The notes beneath the pieces are model-generated. The model made no database searches. It was not told the origin of the DNA and saw nothing but the letters and a program-made list of their open reading frames with translations. A stretch of DNA of 64,000 nt, taken from NCBI RefSeq assembly GCF_040117685.2, contig NZ_JBEDYP020000013.1:1-64000 (forward strand), given 5' to 3'. How positions within the stretch are numbered: the first letter of the stretch is position 1; each line of letters opens with the position of its first letter. The stretch is from Gracilimonas sp040117685. Its GTDB lineage: Bacteria > Bacteroidota > Rhodothermia > Balneolales > Balneolaceae. Below are positions 35,645-44,262 of this stretch, piece by piece. A program made the position numbers and the translations under genes.

Positions 35645-37150
35645 TCAATTGGCAGATATTCTAAGGGTCTGACCTACATAAATCCGGTTACCGGAAATAT
35701 TATTCAAGCTTCTTAACTGACTCAGGCCTACCCCAAAACTTTCAGCAATTTCACTGAGTGTGTCGTTTTGCTTAACGGTATAGGTGGTATAATTGTCGCT
35801 GTCTGTTGAGGTGGCGGATGCGATGAAAATATCTTCTCCGCGACGCTGCTTACGCTCTATAGCCTGCTTCTCAGAGTAGCTCATTTCGTTTACTTTTTCG
35901 TAATGGCTCTTTCGGCTGTTTGGCACATGAATGGTAAGCGACTGCCCCACCCGAATGGTGTTCCCGATTCCGTTCCATGTACGGATATTCCAGGCCCTCA
36001 CGTCATACCATTCGGCAATATGCCCTACCGTATCTCCTGTTTTCACTTTGTAGGTCACTGCTGTTGAATTTGCAGGAGCACTCACCTGAGATGAAGATGA
36101 TCTTCTGGTGGTTACACTTCGCTGCTGGTTGGTGGGTTTGTTGGCTGAAATTTGTGTGGCACTTCCCTGAGGGAGGGGTACTACAATCTTCTGTCCCGGA
36201 TAAATGGTACTGGACAGGTTTTCATTGGAACCATACAGCCCGGCTACCGTAGTTCCATATTTACGGGCAATGATTCCCAGCGACTCTCCCCTCTGAACGG
36301 TATGCATGGTAATATTCTGGCTTCGGCTCTCTTTAGGAATTTCCTGGTAGTTAGCTAAAAACTCTTCCTGATCAGTCTCAACGGGCAGTTTTAGCGGATA
36401 CTTCCCGCCCGGAGGTGTAGCCCACCGAAGTAGTTCCGGATTGTATTCTTTCAACTCTTCGGTTGTGATACCGGCAGCATCCGCTAAGTCAGCTAATTCC
36501 ATCAAGCCATCTACTTCCACAACTTTATAGGAATAAGGCTCGCCGGGGTAGCTTTTCTGAAAGCCGAACTCTTCCGGGTTCATCCCAATCATAGTAGTTG
36601 CTATAAAACCGGGGACATATCCACGGGTTTCTCTTGGCAGGTATGGATAAGCTGCCCAATAATCTTCAACACCACCCGCTCTGTTAATAGCTCGTTTCAG
36701 CCCACGCGGACTGATATTATAGTTCGCCATTGCAAGATGCCAGTCACCCCAAATATTATATAGATCTCTTAAGTGACGTGCGGCTGCACGGGTTGCTTTT
36801 TCAGGATCACGTCGCTCATCAATCCACCAATTGGCTTCCAGCCCATAAACAGAACCGGTTGCCCGGATAAATTGCCACATTCCAACAGCGGCTGCCCAGC
36901 TACGTGCGCTTGGGTTTAAGCCACTTTCTATAAAAGCTAAATAAGTTAGCTCTTCAGGCACGCCCTCTTCTCTGAATATCTTGCGCATCATGGGCTGGTA
37001 CTTAACCGCACGCTGTAACCAGGTCTCCATTACTTCGGGGCGGCGTAGTGTATAATAAACCAGGTGTCGATTTACCTTATCATTCTGGATGAGAGGAACG
37101 TCCGTCTTATTCAATGGCAGGTCGTCCGGGAAGTCATAGTCTTCGTTCAT
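35645..37150 (-). CDS. mltD: Lytic transglycosylase with three LysM domains (MltD-like), 5' part in another frame
   Basis: From the ATG at 37150 this 501-residue product lacks an export signal. It has an SLT domain at about 60-190 with catalytic Glu in FIESGLNPSARSWAAAVGMWQFI, WWIDERRDPEKATRAAARHL and MANYNISPRGLKRA, then three LysM domains (HTVQRGESLGIIARKYG; YKVKTGDTVGHIAEWYD; YTVKQNDTLSEIAESFG). It cleaves peptidoglycan glycan strands, with LysM for wall binding. The reading frame stays open upstream without an ATG as far as a stop at 37257-37259 and joins the signal-peptide ORF at 37209-37652 if one T is removed from the T5 run at 37238-37234. Confidence 0.92.
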   Translation of the reverse strand: MNEDYDFPDDLPLNKTDVPLIQNDKVNRHLVYYTLRRPEVMETWLQRAVKYQPMMRKIFREEGVPEELTYLAFIESGLNPSARSWAAAVGMWQFIRATGSVYGLEANWWIDERRDPEKATRAAARHLRDLYNIWGDWHLAMANYNISPRGLKRAINRAGGVEDYWAAYPYLPRETRGYVPGFIATTMIGMNPEEFGFQKSYPGEPYSYKVVEVDGLMELADLADAAGITTEELKEYNPELLRWATPPGGKYPLKLPVETDQEEFLANYQEIPKESRSQNITMHTVQRGESLGIIARKYGTTVAGLYGSNENLSSTIYPGQKIVVPLPQGSATQISANKPTNQQRSVTTRRSSSSQVSAPANSTAVTYKVKTGDTVGHIAEWYDVRAWNIRTWNGIGNTIRVGQSLTIHVPNSRKSHYEKVNEMSYSEKQAIERKQRRGEDIFIASATSTDSDNYTTYTVKQNDTLSEIAESFGVGLSQLRSLNNISGNRIYVGQTLRISAN

Positions 37151-37208
37151 CCAGCTGTCATCTTCGGAAAAAAGCTCTTCCTGAATTGCAAAAATCTCTC
37201 CTTCAGGT

Positions 37209-37652
37209 TCATTTCCAACTTCCGTAATCCCGTAAAAACTGGCGGTATTCTGAAATTACAGATCGGTAGAGTTCGGTAAATCTCCGGTCACCCCGAATTT
37301 CAGGATAATCATCCAAAAGCCCCTGCGTGGCTGCTACAGCATCATTTATTTGTGCTTCTGCCTCCAGAGGGTCGTTACCAACCTGAGCTTCCATCGCTTT
37401 TATGTGGATGCGGTAGATATCTGAAATTCGGCTCATAATATCTTTCTGGAAGTTATCCAGTTCCTGCATGGCCGGTTGCTGGGTAATACCATCACCTTCC
37501 TGCAAGCCTTGCATAGGACTTTTGTAATCCAAAAGCCGCAAAGGCATTTCTTTCAAATCGAGTGTTGCAGTGGTGTCCTGAGCAGAAATGCCCGGGGCAA
37601 TAAACATACAACAGGTTATGGCAATAGCCGTTTTTCGTAACTTCTTAAACAT
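37209..37652 (-). pseudogene. Signal-peptide and N-terminal part of the MltD-like protein, separated by a frame break
   Basis: Alone this encodes 147 residues: a signal peptide (KTAIAITCCMFIAPGISAQ), a helical region, and a tail YRSVISEYRQFLRDYGSWK before a stop at 37211-37209. In related MltD proteins the region reads continuously as EYRQFYGI...GEIFAIQEELF into the transglycosylase domain. Here EYRQF is in this frame and YGITEVGNEPEGEIFAIQEELF is in the frame of the downstream gene. Removing one base from the A5 run at 37234-37238 (plus strand) restores a single secreted protein of about 667 residues. So this is probably not a separate gene. Sequence error or true mutation cannot be told apart here. 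Confidence 0.75.
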
Positions 37653-37751
37653 GTATTAGAGATGATTTTAAAATGATTGTCTAAAGTACTAATTATTGTA
37701 TAGAATTGGGAGAGTAGAACTCACGGCACCATCAACGTAAAAAACACGGAA

Positions 37752-39473
37752 TTAGCGCCCTTCTTTTCGAATTTTTCCGGATTGAATGATTTTCTTCTCC
37801 TGTCCGGTCCATTGTTGTGCCAATGGCCACCTGCGTCCGGTTCCAAAGGCTTTCGCAGACACTTTTAACCCGGGCGGCGCCTGGAATCGTTTGTGTTCAT
37901 TTAAATCTACCAATCGGAGGGCTTTATCTACGATGTGCTCGTCTATACCGCTGCTGATGATTTCTTCTCTCGATCGTTGTTCCTCCAGGTAGTATCTCAG
38001 AATGGTGTCTAAAGTTCCGTAGTCGGGCAAAGAATCTGAATCTTTTTGATCGGGTCGCAATTCAGCACTTGGGGCTTTGGTTAAAATGGCTTCCGGAATT
38101 ACTTCTTTCCCATAATACTCTTCATTTAACCAGCGGCAAATATCATAAACTTCGGTTTTATACACATCGGAAATAACAGATAATCCTCCGGCCATATCCC
38201 CATACAGCGTGCAATAGCCAACAGCCATTTCAGATTTATTGCCTGTATTCAACAGCATGTAGCCGAACTTATTGGCGATTGCCATCAATAAGTCGCCCCT
38301 GGTACGGCTTTGCAGATTTTCTTCTGCTACATTGAAATCTGTTCCCTGAAAAACCGGGGATAAGGCATTCAGGTATTCCTCGTAAATACCCTTTATGGGG
38401 ATTTCGAGCATTTCTATTCCCAAATTCTGTGCCAGTTTTTCGGAATCCGATACGCTACCCTCTGATGAAAACTCAGACGGCATCGTTACAGCCTTCACAT
38501 TATCTGCACCCAATGCTTCTTTAGCTATTGTACAGACTAACGCCGAATCGATTCCGCCACTCAAGCCTAAAATTACCTTATCTGCTGCTTTAGACTTTTT
38601 CAGATAGTCTCGCACCCCCATCACCAACCCTTCGAACATAACTTGTTCTTTAGCCGGAGTTTCGAAATTGGCTTCAACATCTGTTACTGCTTCAACTGTT
38701 TGATTTTCTTTATTGAAGATAACATCAACGTAATCAGGCTCGAACCTCTTTGAACGTGCTTTCATCTCACCCGAGCCGTTAAAAGCGAGGGAATCTCCAT
38801 CGAACAGAAGTTCAGTTTGCCCCCCTACCTGGTTCACATAAAAAAGAGGAGTACCCAGCTTCCGGGCATGGTTCTGAAGCATATTTTTTCTTGATACCGG
38901 CTTATCTTTATTGAACGGAGAAGCCGAGATATTAATAATGGCTTTTGCCCCTTTCTTAGCCAATACTTCAGCAGGATTTACATCATAAATGTGGTACTGA
39001 ATATCATTGTCGTTAAACCAGATATCCTCGCAAACGGTAATTCCGAATGGAAAACCCTTTATTACCACAGGTTCAAATTCATTACCGGGTTCAAAATAAC
39101 GGAGATCATCAAACACGTCATAGGTTGGAAGCAGCGCTTTATGAACTCTTGTCACCTCTTCTCCATGCTGTGCCACAATAGCTGAATTAAAACAGCTTCG
39201 GCCTTTACCCGTCATATTCTCCGTAATTGATCCAAATATAACCGTAGTTTCTCCCGTAGAATCAATGATTTCGCGATTCATTTTGTAAAGCAATTCCCTA
39301 AATACCCTGCGCTCCATAAGGTCCATTGGCGGGTAGCCGCATGTTACTAATTCAGGAAGCAATAATAATTCAATTCCGTCTTTCTCAGCTTTGCGAATGG
39401 CTGACAGAATCAGTTCCTGATTTCCGGTTAAATCCCCAATCGTCGGGTTGAGTTGTTGAAGTCGTATGCGCAC
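37752..39473 (-). CDS. nadE: Glutamine-dependent NAD+ synthetase
   Basis: NadE makes NAD+ from deamido-NAD+, ATP and glutamine. The 573-residue protein has an N-terminal nitrilase-fold glutaminase (Glu in LPELVTCGYPP, Lys in HKALLPTYDVFDDLRYFEPG, Cys in GITVCEDIWF) to about residue 260, and a C-terminal synthetase with the P-loop-like LSGLSGGIDSAL block (LGLSGGIDSALV) and NTGNKSEMAVGYCTLYGD. It is a single gene on the minus strand with an inverted-repeat element upstream of its start. Confidence 0.96.
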   Translation of the reverse strand: MRIRLQQLNPTIGDLTGNQELILSAIRKAEKDGIELLLLPELVTCGYPPMDLMERRVFRELLYKMNREIIDSTGETTVIFGSITENMTGKGRSCFNSAIVAQHGEEVTRVHKALLPTYDVFDDLRYFEPGNEFEPVVIKGFPFGITVCEDIWFNDNDIQYHIYDVNPAEVLAKKGAKAIINISASPFNKDKPVSRKNMLQNHARKLGTPLFYVNQVGGQTELLFDGDSLAFNGSGEMKARSKRFEPDYVDVIFNKENQTVEAVTDVEANFETPAKEQVMFEGLVMGVRDYLKKSKAADKVILGLSGGIDSALVCTIAKEALGADNVKAVTMPSEFSSEGSVSDSEKLAQNLGIEMLEIPIKGIYEEYLNALSPVFQGTDFNVAEENLQSRTRGDLLMAIANKFGYMLLNTGNKSEMAVGYCTLYGDMAGGLSVISDVYKTEVYDICRWLNEEYYGKEVIPEAILTKAPSAELRPDQKDSDSLPDYGTLDTILRYYLEEQRSREEIISSGIDEHIVDKALRLVDLNEHKRFQAPPGLKVSAKAFGTGRRWPLAQQWTGQEKKIIQSGKIRKEGR

Positions 39474-39518
39474 AGTCTCTTAATTAATTCGATTCAAGAT
39501 AAGGAGTTTGGGGCTTAA

Positions 39519-39599
39519 GTGATAAGGTGATGAAGTGATAAAGTGATTTAGGGTGATGAGTGAACGATCAAAACAAATCACCTTATCACCCAATCACCA
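39519..39599. repeat. GTGATAA-word inverted-repeat element, copy 1
   Basis: The left arm (39519-39563) repeats variants of GTGATAAGGTGATGAA, and the right arm (39577-39599) is its approximate reverse complement (AATCACCTTATCACCC). The whole can fold into a long imperfect stem. It lies between nadE and the aldehyde dehydrogenase. The same words recur at 45162-45239 and 45762-45868. Confidence 0.75.
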
Positions 39600-39608
39600 T
39601 ATTATTTT

Positions 39609-40970
39609 TTACTTAACATAAACCGTTTTGGTGTTTACGAATTCGTGGATACCATACAGTCCCAACTCTCTTCCGTAGCCGGAATTTTTAATTCCCCCAA
39701 AAGGCAGGCGGGGATCAGATTTAACAAAATCATTTACAAAGCAACAGCCGGCTTCCAGTTTTGTAGCTGCAATTTCTTCTGCATGTTCCACATCCTGTGA
39801 ATAGACCGAAGCACCTAATCCATAATTTGTGTCATTGGCAACCCGAATGGCTTCTTCTTCATCCTTCACTTTAATGATGCTTGCCACCGGACCGAACAAC
39901 TCTTCCGAATAGGCCGGCATACCGGGTTTCACGTTGCTGAGAATAGTTACCGGATAAAAAGCACTTTTACCCTCCGGTTTTCCTCCTCCCAACACTAATT
40001 CAGCTCCATTCTTTATACTTTCCTGAACCTGTTCGTGAAGCTGATCTCTGAGGTCAATCCTTGCCTGTGGACCTACATCGGTATCTTCCTCAAAAGGGTC
40101 CCCTACTTTTCTGGACTTCATTAATGCTGTGAATTCTGCCAGAAATTCGTCATACACATCCTCTACCACAACAAAACGCTTAGCCGCAATACAACTTTGC
40201 CCGCTGTTCAGCAGCCTTGAATTTACGCTGGTCTCAGCGCTGGCTTTAGTATCTGCATCACTCAGGATGATGGAAGGATCACTTCCTCCCAACTCGAGGA
40301 CGGCTTTCTTCAGCATTTCACCGGCCTGGGCTGCTACTGCTTTTCCGGCCCGGGTGCTTCCGGTAAGGGTTACCGCAGCAATACCTTCGTGTTGTATGAC
40401 CTCTTTCATAGTGGATTTATCCCGCACAATCGTTCGAAATAAATCTTTTGGAATTCCAGCTTCATGGATGATTTCTTCAATCTTTAAAGCACAGCCGGTA
40501 GTATTCTCCGAATGTTTGAGAACAGCGCCATTCCCGGCCATGAGCGCCGGTGCTGCAAACCGAAATAATTGCCAGAATGGAAAATTCCACGGCATGATAG
40601 CCAGCACCACACCCAGCGGATTGAAGGTCACATAACTTTTGGATGCATCGGTTTTTACCGCGTCATCTTTGAGAAACTCTTCGGCATGTTCAGCATAGTA
40701 TTCACAAACCCAGGCACATTTCTCGGCCTCTCCGATACCCTGTTGAAGAGGCTTCCCCATCTCCTCGGCCATCAGCCTACCCAACTCCTCCTTCTGCTCT
40801 CTCAGAATGTTAGCAATTTTTTTGAGATAAGATCCTCGAGTTTCAAAAGCGATTTTTTTCCAGTCAGCCTGAGCTGCATTCGCTTTTTGAATAATCTCAT
40901 CCACTTCATCAAAGCTCATCTCATCATATTCTTTGATGACGTTTCCGGTAGTCGGGTTGATGGTTTTCAT
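39609..40970 (-). CDS. NAD(P)-dependent succinate-semialdehyde dehydrogenase (aldehyde dehydrogenase family)
   Basis: The 453-residue enzyme oxidises an aldehyde, probably succinate semialdehyde, to the acid. Motifs are MPWNFPFWQLFRFAAPALMAGN, LTGSTRAGKAVAA (cofactor), LELGGSDPSIIL (general-base Glu) and LNSGQSCIAAKR (nucleophile Cys, about residue 260), ending PFGGIKNSGYGRELG. This short, C-terminally compact form matches the GabD1/Sad-like branch. The class III aminotransferase 155 bp upstream would supply the semialdehyde if it uses GABA. Confidence 0.87.
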   Translation of the reverse strand: MKTINPTTGNVIKEYDEMSFDEVDEIIQKANAAQADWKKIAFETRGSYLKKIANILREQKEELGRLMAEEMGKPLQQGIGEAEKCAWVCEYYAEHAEEFLKDDAVKTDASKSYVTFNPLGVVLAIMPWNFPFWQLFRFAAPALMAGNGAVLKHSENTTGCALKIEEIIHEAGIPKDLFRTIVRDKSTMKEVIQHEGIAAVTLTGSTRAGKAVAAQAGEMLKKAVLELGGSDPSIILSDADTKASAETSVNSRLLNSGQSCIAAKRFVVVEDVYDEFLAEFTALMKSRKVGDPFEEDTDVGPQARIDLRDQLHEQVQESIKNGAELVLGGGKPEGKSAFYPVTILSNVKPGMPAYSEELFGPVASIIKVKDEEEAIRVANDTNYGLGASVYSQDVEHAEEIAATKLEAGCCFVNDFVKSDPRLPFGGIKNSGYGRELGLYGIHEFVNTKTVYVK

Positions 40971-41125
40971 AATCTTAGATTTGTGAATTCTATTTCTTGA
41001 TTCCCTAACATCTGGCAGACAACGGAAATTCCACTGCTGTGTTCCTTAAGTTGAACCATGATTTATAGGATTTCAGGATGTCCCTGATTCGGAAAATAGT
41101 CTTGTGCAGTGTTATCCATGATCTG

Positions 41126-42304
41126 TCAGGAATGCATTCCTACGGATTCCAAAATCTTATCCAGTACTTCGTGAAGTAAATCATCTTCGATAATTAAAGG
41201 CGGTGCCAGGCGGATTAGGGTATTGGAGTGAAGGGTCCATCCAAGTAAAATGCCATTCTCAAAACAATCTTCAACAACCTTTTTGGTTAAATCCCAACTT
41301 TCCAGCTGAAGCCCAAGCATAGCTCCTTTGCCTCTAACTTCCACAATTCCGATGCCCCTCAATTTTTCTTTGGTGATTTGCTCTATTTCCTTGGCTCGCT
41401 GTAAATAATTGCCCGATAGTAGTTCTTTCAGGTTAGCATATGCGGCAGACGCAGAAACCGGGTGTCCCCCAAAAGTAGTTACGTGATTCAGTGGCGGGTC
41501 GTACTTAAAGGTTTGAAAAATTTCGGCGGATGAAACGAAGGCCCCCATCGGCATTCCTCCTGCCATTGCTTTAGCCAGGCACAGGATATCAGGGACTACT
41601 TCGTATTCCTCAAAGGCAAACAGGCTTCCTGTGCGACCAAAGCCGGATTGTATTTCATCAAAGATGAGTAAGGCACCTGCTTCATCACATCTTTGGCGGA
41701 CTTCCTGCAACCACTGATTATCAGCGGGAATGATCCCACCTTCTCCCTGGATAGGTTCCATGATTACAGCCGCCGTATCGTCATCTATCAAGTCGAGATT
41801 TTCCTTCGAATTAAATGATAGAAAATGAACATCCGGCAAGAGCGGTAAATATGGATCTCTGTAAACATCCCGCCCGGTCACACTCAACGAACCATGCGTA
41901 TCCCCATGATAACTGTTCTTAAAACCGATGAGCTTAGTACGACCGGTGTATTTCTTCGCAAGCTTCAGCGCCCCTTCGGTAGCCTCTGTTCCACTGTTTA
42001 CAAAATAAACCTGGTTCAACTGTTCGGGAAGATTGGCCGTTAGCAGACCGGCAAAATTTACCTGGGGTTTTTGAACAAATTCGCCATATACCATCACGTG
42101 GAGGTGCTTATCTACCTGCTTGTGTATAGCCTCAATTACTTTGGGATGGCGATGCCCCAGACTGCTCACTGCTATCCCGGAAATAAAATCAACATATCTT
42201 TTATTGTCTGTGGTATAAAAAAAGGGACCTTCGGCATGAGAAATTTCCAGTCCCATGGGTGCATCACTGGTTTGAGCTATGTACTTGAGGAATTTGTCTA
42301 ACAC
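41126..42304 (-). CDS. Class III PLP aminotransferase (GABA/ornithine/acetylornithine type)
   Basis: The 392-residue enzyme has the class III blocks GIAVSSLGHRHPKVIEAI, YFVNSGTEATEGALKLA, GFKNSYHGDTHGSLSVTG, AVIMEPIQGEGGI, LIFDEIQSGFGRTG (PLP-contacting Asp) and CLAKAMAGGMPMGAFV with the Schiff-base Lys near residue 245. Substrate cannot be read from sequence alone. The next gene on the strand is succinate-semialdehyde dehydrogenase, which favours 4-aminobutyrate as amino donor; no arginine-synthesis genes are near. Confidence 0.85.
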   Translation of the reverse strand: MLDKFLKYIAQTSDAPMGLEISHAEGPFFYTTDNKRYVDFISGIAVSSLGHRHPKVIEAIHKQVDKHLHVMVYGEFVQKPQVNFAGLLTANLPEQLNQVYFVNSGTEATEGALKLAKKYTGRTKLIGFKNSYHGDTHGSLSVTGRDVYRDPYLPLLPDVHFLSFNSKENLDLIDDDTAAVIMEPIQGEGGIIPADNQWLQEVRQRCDEAGALLIFDEIQSGFGRTGSLFAFEEYEVVPDILCLAKAMAGGMPMGAFVSSAEIFQTFKYDPPLNHVTTFGGHPVSASAAYANLKELLSGNYLQRAKEIEQITKEKLRGIGIVEVRGKGAMLGLQLESWDLTKKVVEDCFENGILLGWTLHSNTLIRLAPPLIIEDDLLHEVLDKILESVGMHS

Positions 42305-42384
42305 TTTTGGGATTTAGCTATGATTTGCTCCAAGATAGCCAAGTAATACAAAATAAATTAAGTGTCTTACCGATTCAGGTTCAG

Positions 42385-43008
42385 CTAGTCCTTCTTCCAT
42401 TCATCCAGAAGCTGGAGGAATTCTTCCTGCATGGCCTTCCCTTTGTTTCGGGCATACCACAAGTGCAGATTTTGAGTAGCTATTTTATTTTCGATATCAG
42501 GGTTTGCTCTTTCACCCATATAAGTTTCCTGGATTTCTTTTGGCCGGGGACCCCATGTACCCAGAACCTCCAGCGTTTCATGATCCAACGCGATTACCTT
42601 GGGAATAGATCGTGACCCATTGGTCAGAAACTCGTCCATTACTTCCGGGTATTGATCCCTCAGAATAAGTTTAAGATCGATGTTGTCTGATAACTCGGAC
42701 ATTTTGTGTATGAAAGGTAACGATTGAGCGGCATCACCACACCAGCCTTCAGTAATGACCAGCCATATCATCTTTCCCGGAAAGTCACTGAGCTCCCTCT
42801 GCAGCTCCTCTGAGATTTTTGCCCTCTTATTCCATTTAGAAGAGCGGTGAATATTCAACTTGGTGTACTCCAGCATGTCAGGACGGTTATCATCATTGGT
42901 TGTCCGGCCATCGTCAAATAATTGCTGTACCAAGTCGGTGTACTCCTCAAAGGAATGCGCATTCTCAATGAGCTCTCTCGTTATTATTGAATCTACTGCT
43001 GTTTTCAT
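42385..43008 (-). CDS. Thioredoxin-fold protein lacking the second active-site cysteine
   Basis: The 207-residue cytoplasmic protein matches the Thioredoxin_9 family (PF14595). The active-site region is ITEGWCGDAAQSLPFI, so the usual C-x-x-C is C-G-D-A, with one Cys only; the cis-Pro loop is SRSIPKVIAL. A helical N-terminal region of about 85 residues precedes the fold. With one cysteine, monothiol redox or a non-redox role is more likely than disulfide reduction. It is 80 bp upstream of the aminotransferase on the same strand. Confidence 0.82.
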   Translation of the reverse strand: MKTAVDSIITRELIENAHSFEEYTDLVQQLFDDGRTTNDDNRPDMLEYTKLNIHRSSKWNKRAKISEELQRELSDFPGKMIWLVITEGWCGDAAQSLPFIHKMSELSDNIDLKLILRDQYPEVMDEFLTNGSRSIPKVIALDHETLEVLGTWGPRPKEIQETYMGERANPDIENKIATQNLHLWYARNKGKAMQEEFLQLLDEWKKD

Positions 43009-43170
43009 GCTATTTGTAAGTCGTCTTTCTTAAAATGTATTTGATTTGGTATGTCACTTCATTAAATAATCGATTATTTAGAAGCTTCTACAAGCTGTTT
43101 TCTTACTTCAATCGTACTCAATGAAAACGAATATATTTGGAGATTATATGAAGAAGTAAAAGCGTTCATA

Positions 43171-43247
43171 CCCTAAAACCCTTCCAGAGTTAAGCCCATT
43201 CGCTTGAATTAAACAGGTTGCCATAATTCTGGAAGGGTTTTATAGGG
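43171..43247. repeat. 77-bp inverted-repeat element with conserved-looking arms
   Basis: The left arm CCCTAAAACCCTTCCAGA (43171-43188) and the right arm TCTGGAAGGGTTTTATAGGG (43228-43247) are reverse complements apart from a 2-base insertion. They enclose 39 bases. It lies in the 270-bp gap between the UbiA and thioredoxin-like genes, in which no other feature is seen. The size and arms suit a small dispersed palindromic (REP- or MITE-like) element or an RNA hairpin. No second copy is in this window. Confidence 0.65.
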
Positions 43248-43282
43248 CCGGGAGATAAATCAGGTGCAACTGCCAATCGAAC

Positions 43283-44149
43283 TTAGTTTTGAAAAAGAAT
43301 TTGTAGCACCAACGTTCCGCCTATGAAAGCGACGAAGCTAAGAGAAGCAAAAAATTTCATTTTCATCACGGTATCATATTCATCCTGATTGCCTTCCAGT
43401 TTCCAAACAAAGGTGCTAAGCACTGCATAGGCTGATAAAGTCACTCCTCCAAAAATCAGACCTAACTGCTCATTCTGAATATATAACATCGCAGAAAGCA
43501 TGGAAGCTCCCGCAAGAAACATCAGGCTAAAAAAATATTTCACTCCCTGTATTCCATACCGAACTGCAAAAGTCCGGTCGCCACGATTTTCATCTTCCTC
43601 TGTTTGATAAATCTGTGAAACCGGGTACAAACTCAGAATTATTGCAGCCACTCCGATGGCTATAAGATCTTCAGAAAAAGTAATCGGATAGCCGCCTGCT
43701 GCCAGGTATCCCAAAAAAAACGAATTTGTTCCGGTGCTGACGCCAATGGCTACAATACTAAGGATTGGTTTCCCTTTCCACCGGGCAAGCGGGGTTGAAT
43801 ACAACCAAAAAAACAACATGCTGACGGCATAAATGATCGCATAATTCCACCCAACCGTCATCGCCCACGCTAAGCCTGCGTATTGCATAATCATGGAAGC
43901 CGGCCACATCCAGCTTTTCATTTTCGGGGGTGATATCAGTCCGCCGATGGGTCCTTCATCCTTATCCCACCAGGAATTGTAGGCCGTAGCGCCCCCAAAT
44001 AACAGCACATGCACATTCAAGAATTGAAGTCCGAATTGATCCCATTTCACGGAATCCACAAAAAGTGCAGCGATTAAATATCCCCCGGAAAGAATAAAAA
44101 ACTGGTAGTGCAGCCGAAGATGAATAAAGAAATTGAGTATCTGTTTCAA
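43283..44149 (-). CDS. UbiA-family prenyltransferase
   Basis: The 288-residue membrane protein has eight to nine helices and two acidic motifs of the superfamily: NSWWDKDEGPIGG (N-x-x-x-D type, near residue 57) and YQTEEDENRGDRTFAVRYG (second D-x-x-x-D, near 185). These enzymes join an isoprenoid chain to an aromatic or other acceptor in membranes, as for menaquinone, haem A, tocopherol or carotenoid end groups. The acceptor is not clear. A carotenoid or quinone link is possible, with lycopene cyclase 3 kb away, but the genes are not adjacent. Confidence 0.85.
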   Translation of the reverse strand: MKQILNFFIHLRLHYQFFILSGGYLIAALFVDSVKWDQFGLQFLNVHVLLFGGATAYNSWWDKDEGPIGGLISPPKMKSWMWPASMIMQYAGLAWAMTVGWNYAIIYAVSMLFFWLYSTPLARWKGKPILSIVAIGVSTGTNSFFLGYLAAGGYPITFSEDLIAIGVAAIILSLYPVSQIYQTEEDENRGDRTFAVRYGIQGVKYFFSLMFLAGASMLSAMLYIQNEQLGLIFGGVTLSAYAVLSTFVWKLEGNQDEYDTVMKMKFFASLSFVAFIGGTLVLQILFQN

Positions 44150-44262
44150 ATTTACCGGTCCAGATTGATTTAAATGATTGATAGTGTATCAAAGTTTATT
44201 CTAATCTATCATTTTAAATCTGATTTTTTAATTCCTGAATAATCATTCCTTATCTTTCTGAC

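Noticed and set aside
37209..37652. Independent small secreted protein gene
   Set aside because: Its tail and the upstream extension of the transglycosylase frame join into a family-typical sequence, so it is better read as the 5' part of one gene.
43171..43247. tRNA-like or riboswitch structure
   Set aside because: Only one long stem is visible; no cloverleaf arms, anticodon loop or known aptamer motif.
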